Positions 1 through 6,447 of a stretch of DNA of 6,447 nt are shown here, one piece after another. The notes under the pieces were generated by a model. It ran no database searches and was not told the origin of the DNA. It worked only from the letters and a program-made list of their open reading frames with translations. The stretch covers positions 1-6,447 of the forward strand of contig JANWYX010000283.1 of NCBI GenBank assembly GCA_025055055.1, read 5' to 3'. Within the stretch, counting starts at the first letter, position 1; the number at the start of each line of letters is the position of its first letter. This DNA comes from Caldilinea sp. (GTDB lineage: Bacteria; Chloroflexota; Anaerolineae; Caldilineales; Caldilineaceae). The translations under genes and the position numbers were made by a program.

Positions 1-307
1 CGATCTGCACCATGCGCTCCCCATAGGCGCCGTTGACGAGCACGAGAAGTCGCCCATTTGGTGGGATCGCCGAGCCGATGACCGACTCGATGGCGAAGGT
101 GCCGCTGCCCTGCATCAGAACAGCGGTGTACAGGACGGGATCTGCATCGGCCAGTTCGACCAACCGTCTACGCACGTCGGCGACCAGCGCAATGAATTCC
201 CGGTCGCGAGAGCCGAGATCGCGCAGCATCGCCTGTTTGACCGTGCGACTGGTGGTGAGGGGGCCAGGGGTGAAAAGCGCTTTATCTTTCCATGATGAAA
301 TCGTCAT
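1..307 (-). CDS. phnW: 2-aminoethylphosphonate:pyruvate transaminase PhnW, N-terminal part (cut by window edge)
   Basis: PhnW is a cytoplasmic PLP-dependent class V aminotransferase that moves the amino group of 2-aminoethylphosphonate to pyruvate, giving phosphonoacetaldehyde and alanine, the first step of AEP breakdown. Translating the minus strand from the ATG at 307 gives 102 codons without a stop up to the edge. Family hallmarks are visible: TPGPLTTS at residues 13-20, LGSRDREF at 31-38, LMQGSGTFAIES at 64-75 and LVNGAYGERM at 90-99. The GSGT turn (67-70) belongs to the cofactor-binding region in this fold. The PLP-binding lysine and the C-terminal two thirds lie outside the window. The gene starts 18 nt after the permease stop, with a weak GGAA (315-318) 7 nt before the ATG, so it is probably co-transcribed with the transporter. 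Identity is inferred from recognisable family motifs and context; a different class V aminotransferase is unlikely. Confidence 0.93.
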   Translation of the reverse strand, partial: MTISSWKDKALFTPGPLTTSRTVKQAMLRDLGSRDREFIALVADVRRRLVELADADPVLYTAVLMQGSGTFAIESVIGSAIPPNGRLLVLVNGAYGERMVQI

Positions 308-325
308 ACCGAATTTCCAACCGAA

Positions 326-3225
<2,900 letters not shown>

Positions 3226-3274
3226 ACGATCTTGTCAGGCTAAAAGATTAGAACACACACCCATGAAGTAAAGT

Positions 3275-3309
3275 CACCTTCCAGGAGGCTCGAAGCTTCC
3301 TGGAAGGTG
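3275..3309 (-). promoter_or_regulatory. Long intercistronic hairpin between binding-protein and ATPase genes
   Basis: A 35-nt inverted repeat has 12 perfectly paired bases on each side (CACCTTCCAGGA and TCCTGGAAGGTG), one mismatch, then 3 more pairs around a 3-nt loop. In the transcribed (minus) direction it is followed by ACTTTACTTC, not an uninterrupted T run, so a full terminator is doubtful. An attenuator, or a 3' stabilising hairpin that keeps binding-protein mRNA abundant relative to the downstream genes, is more likely. The structure is seen directly; the role is inferred. Confidence 0.7.
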
Positions 3310-3330
3310 GAAAGTCCCTATTTTTGCAGC

Positions 3331-3365
3331 CGCTCCCAAGCTCCCGAGTTGCAACCGGGGGAGCG
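3331..3365 (-). repeat. Second imperfect inverted repeat downstream of the binding-protein gene
   Basis: CGCTCCC at 3331-3337 is the exact inverse of GGGAGCG at 3359-3365. A competing pairing uses GCTCCC at 3340-3345 with GGGAGC at 3359-3364, enclosing the palindrome GTTGCAAC (3348-3355). On the transcript it begins about 20 nt after the stop codon of the binding protein, and an A5 stretch rather than a T run follows it, so it is not a classical terminator. It may act with the hairpin at 3275-3309 to slow or shield against 3' exonucleases. Confidence 0.45.
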
Positions 3366-3385
3366 CCCACGAAGCTTCACCCCGT

Positions 3386-4456
<1,071 letters not shown>

Positions 4457-4464
4457 CAATTGCG

Positions 4465-4470
4465 CTCCTT
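4465..4470 (-). promoter_or_regulatory. Ribosome binding site of the binding-protein gene
   Basis: The minus strand reads AAGGAG in an A-rich leader, 8 nt before ATG 4456 and only 5 nt before the alternative TTG 4459, which favours the ATG. It is the strongest Shine-Dalgarno sequence in the operon, consistent with a binding protein made in excess. Confidence 0.75.
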
Positions 4471-4510
4471 TTTATTTCAAGATGGGGAAACAAATCTTTT
4501 CGCGCAATAG

Positions 4511-4600
4511 TGAAACCGATTCATGTAAAAAACGATCACTCTGCGTATGAACGCAAGGTGATCGTTTTGTTAACAGATGGCGTGGGAATCTGAAACCGAT
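4511..4600 (-). repeat. Two copies of a 10-nt motif flanking the terminator
   Basis: ATCGGTTTCA (minus-strand reading) occurs at 4511-4520 and again at 4591-4600, in the same orientation and 80 nt apart. One copy lies just upstream of the binding-protein leader, the other starts within the CYTH-CHAD stop codon. It may be a regulator-binding half-site pair, or chance. Confidence 0.3.
4527..4568 (-). terminator. Intrinsic terminator of the CYTH-CHAD gene, possibly bidirectional
   Basis: AAAACGATCAC (4529-4539) pairs perfectly with GTGATCGTTTT (4558-4568). After a 2-nt internal mismatch a further TGCGT/ACGCA stem closes a 4-nt ATGA loop. In the minus direction the stem ends in a run of six T (complement of 4527-4532), the classic rho-independent layout, starting about 30 nt after the CYTH-CHAD stop codon. 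The other strand has TTTTGTT after the stem, so it could also work in reverse. It separates the CYTH-CHAD transcript from the phosphonate operon. Confidence 0.85.
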
Positions 4601-6264
4601 CAGAGTCGTGCAATAGCCGAGAAAAGGCGCGTGCGATTTTCCTCGGCCACGAAATTGGCAAAATCCTCGCCCAGGCGTTTGCGCAACCTTTCAATCTGTT
4701 TTTGTTGCGCGCGTTGATAGTGCGTAACGGTGGGGGCGTCACCGTTTTGAGAATTGCTGTTCAGAAGCTGCATGCTGACAGCCGCGTCGTTGAGATCGCC
4801 TAAGTCATCCTGCAATTTACGCAGCAGCGCAATGATGGCAGCGCCCTCTGAGCCGAGCAGACCGGCCATAAATTCTAGGTTGTAGCGCAGATATTTGCAT
4901 TCGATGCGCAGGCGGTGCAATGTTTCAACCGGGACCGGTTCAGGCTGTTCAAACCAAACCTCATAGGCGCGCACGCGCTCGAAGTTGGCAACCAGCATCA
5001 TCGGCGCCACGTGACGCACCTGGAACGGCGTCACTTCCTGCCCAGGCTGCGGCTGCATGTCGGCCAGGCCAAGCCCTGGCGTGCGACAAAAATGCAAAAA
5101 TTCCACGATAAATTCGCTATATTTGGGGCTGTCCAGCCATTCGAGCAGTGTGCGACGGGCGTCATCGCGCTGAATACGCCACTGCTCGAGGGTCGCCTGA
5201 AGGTCCGCCTGACTTTTCTTCTTCGCTTTTTGCCGATATTTTTCGAGCTTCTCAATGGCGACATCCAAATCCCGCACGGCACCCAACAGACGCGCAGTAT
5301 GGCGCAAATTCTTGAGATGGGAGCGGATCGCTTTCGGCTTAAAGTAGCTCTCGTACATGTGCGCAGCCGCCCGAGCGCGACGAATCGCCACGCGTGCGTC
5401 ATGTACGAATTCGGGGTCCACACCGGCGCGGACGCCCGCTTCATTAAGCAGCAATTTCATGAACTGCTCTTGCCAGATGATCCGACACGCTTCCCCCATG
5501 TGCATGTCCGACTGCAGCCCCTGCCAGCTTTCCGGCGAATCGACGGGATGCCGACTGAGGATGACCAGGGCGCGCTCCAGCTTGCTCTCTCGGTTCGGCG
5601 TCAACTGATAGGCGCCGCTCAGTCGGTCGGCGAAGACCTGCAACTCGGCTACATCGACATCGGGCGCCAGCTCGACCTCCATTTCATAGGTGCGCGCCAG
5701 CACAGGGCCTTCGACGCTCTGCCGGATGCACACTTCGTCCAGGCTGAGCCACGCAAGCACGGCGTCTTCCTTGCGCCGCCTGCCGGCCGTCGCCGGCAAC
5801 ACAGGACGCATTTGGCGCGTTTGCTCGAGCACACAGAGCACAATCAGCGAACGTTCTGCATCTACGACCTCGCCCAGAGTTTCGACGATCGAAGGCGGCA
5901 GCTCGCCGACTTTGCGCGGCGGCGACTCGCCATCAAGCGGCTCTTCGATCTCCAGGCGACGATGAATGCCCTCATCATCGCCGACTTCGCGCGACTTGAG
6001 CGTCGCCAGCCAGCGGTCATCAACCCATCGCGCCCGCAACTGATAGCCAACGCGCAACAGCCGATAATCGGGTGTATCCAGATAAATATCGGTCACCTGT
6101 TTACAGGTGACTTCCCCGAAACGGTAGCCGGGCAGGGCGCCGTTACGTTTCACCAGCGTATGAAATGTATTGGCATCGGCGATTTGAAATTTCGCTTCGA
6201 TTTCGGTCGTCTCTCCGTTCATGAGTTTAATTCCGTTCTCGAAGTCGGAAATATTTGTCGCCAT
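4600..6264 (-). CDS. CYTH-CHAD domain protein, predicted inorganic (tri)phosphatase that binds polyphosphate
   Basis: The 554-residue protein is soluble, with no signal peptide or membrane segment. The N-terminal CYTH domain (about 18-235) carries the ExExK signature EIEAK (21-25), YLDTPD (61-66), LRAR (76-79), TLK (88-90), the acidic EIEE (105-108), EMEVEL (194-199) and SKLERAL (227-233), so the charged residues lining the triphosphate tunnel look intact. The C-terminal helical CHAD domain (about 255-554) has two conserved basic histidine motifs, VHDARVAIRRAR (287-298) and LHRLRIECKYLRY (449-461). In characterised relatives CYTH hydrolyses inorganic triphosphate with metal ions, and CHAD binds polyphosphate and can localise to polyphosphate granules. 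The 20 residues before the ExExK strand are slightly long; the ATG at 6264 has GAGGG 8 nt upstream, while M15 (6222) would give a more usual N-terminus. It ends before a strong terminator and is therefore its own transcription unit. Adenylate cyclase or thiamine triphosphatase activity is less likely. Confidence 0.92.
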   Translation of the reverse strand: MATNISDFENGIKLMNGETTEIEAKFQIADANTFHTLVKRNGALPGYRFGEVTCKQVTDIYLDTPDYRLLRVGYQLRARWVDDRWLATLKSREVGDDEGIHRRLEIEEPLDGESPPRKVGELPPSIVETLGEVVDAERSLIVLCVLEQTRQMRPVLPATAGRRRKEDAVLAWLSLDEVCIRQSVEGPVLARTYEMEVELAPDVDVAELQVFADRLSGAYQLTPNRESKLERALVILSRHPVDSPESWQGLQSDMHMGEACRIIWQEQFMKLLLNEAGVRAGVDPEFVHDARVAIRRARAAAHMYESYFKPKAIRSHLKNLRHTARLLGAVRDLDVAIEKLEKYRQKAKKKSQADLQATLEQWRIQRDDARRTLLEWLDSPKYSEFIVEFLHFCRTPGLGLADMQPQPGQEVTPFQVRHVAPMMLVANFERVRAYEVWFEQPEPVPVETLHRLRIECKYLRYNLEFMAGLLGSEGAAIIALLRKLQDDLGDLNDAAVSMQLLNSNSQNGDAPTVTHYQRAQQKQIERLRKRLGEDFANFVAEENRTRLFSAIARL

Positions 6265-6272
6265 CAGTTAAA

Positions 6273-6277
6273 CCCTC
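6273..6277 (-). promoter_or_regulatory. Ribosome binding site of the CYTH-CHAD gene
   Basis: The minus strand reads GAGGG, 8 nt before ATG 6264. It supports this start rather than the internal ATG at 6222, whose upstream sequence offers only GGA. Confidence 0.55.
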
Positions 6278-6278
6278 G

Positions 6279-6330
<52 letters not shown>

Positions 6331-6394
6331 TAATTTTGCTAGAGTTCAGCGAGGTGAGGTTGAAAACAATCATTCGATAGGGCAAAATTTCAAG

Positions 6395-6447
6395 ATGTTG
6401 CAGATCAATGAATCGCTTTTCGAGCAGACGACCCACTCCCCTTCGCT
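6395..6447 (+). CDS. Possible start of a divergent gene of unknown function (cut by window edge)
   Basis: From the ATG at 6395 a plus-strand frame stays open to the end of the window (17 codons, beginning MLQINESLFEQ). A second ATG in another frame at 6408 is also open (beginning MNRFSSRRPTP). Neither has a good Shine-Dalgarno sequence; the nearest is AGGG at 6379-6382, 12 nt before the first ATG. The case rests on position, downstream of a promoter-like element and divergent from CYTH-CHAD. The fragment is too short to recognise, and it may not be a gene. Confidence 0.2.
   Translation, partial: MLQINESLFEQTTHSPS

Noticed and set aside
4457..4532. A sigma-70 promoter for the binding-protein gene, for example TTTACA at 4524-4529
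   Set aside because: A promoter must be near here, but no -10 box lies at a proper distance from TTTACA or TTTCAC, so I cannot place it.

Overview
The window is bacterial, GC-rich and almost fully coding, and every confident gene lies on the minus strand. It reads as chromosomal metabolic DNA. I see no phage, insertion-sequence, CRISPR, tRNA or rRNA signal. The taxon cannot be fixed from the sequence. A lipoprotein-anchored solute-binding protein with a Ser/Thr/Gln-rich linker, together with a CYTH-CHAD protein, would fit a Chloroflexota (Caldilinea-like) bacterium, but that is a guess from style.

Region 1-4456 (minus strand, transcribed from right to left) is a 2-aminoethylphosphonate (AEP, ciliatine) uptake and catabolism operon. 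Its order is binding lipoprotein (PhnS2 type, 3386-4456), ABC ATPase (PhnT2 type, 2107-3225), fused double-domain permease (PhnU2 type, 326-2110), and then the first 102 codons of phnW, the AEP:pyruvate transaminase (1-307), which runs off the window. The phnW fragment supports reading the transporter as AEP-specific rather than iron, spermidine or putrescine. The binding protein captures AEP outside the membrane, the permease and ATPase import it, and PhnW converts it to phosphonoacetaldehyde plus alanine. The next enzyme (PhnX, or PhnY and PhnA) would lie beyond the left edge. ATPase and permease overlap by 4 nt and permease-phnW are 18 nt apart. Binding protein and ATPase are separated by 160 nt containing two hairpins, which could uncouple expression of the binding protein from that of the membrane parts.

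Region 4460-4599 separates the operon from its upstream neighbour. It holds a strong stem-loop terminator (4527-4568) flanked by A and T runs, and presumably the operon promoter between that terminator and the binding-protein gene. A 10-nt motif occurs twice here (4511-4520 and 4591-4600).

Region 4600-6264 encodes a full-length CYTH-CHAD protein, predicted to be an inorganic triphosphatase with a polyphosphate-binding helical domain. Region 6265-6447 is its upstream region, with promoter-like boxes in both directions and possibly the first codons of a plus-strand gene. The unifying theme is phosphorus metabolism: phosphonate acquisition next to a polyphosphate/triphosphate protein, though in separate transcription units. 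I did not find a clearly new system. The most useful observations are the phnW start at the edge and the regulatory structures between genes.
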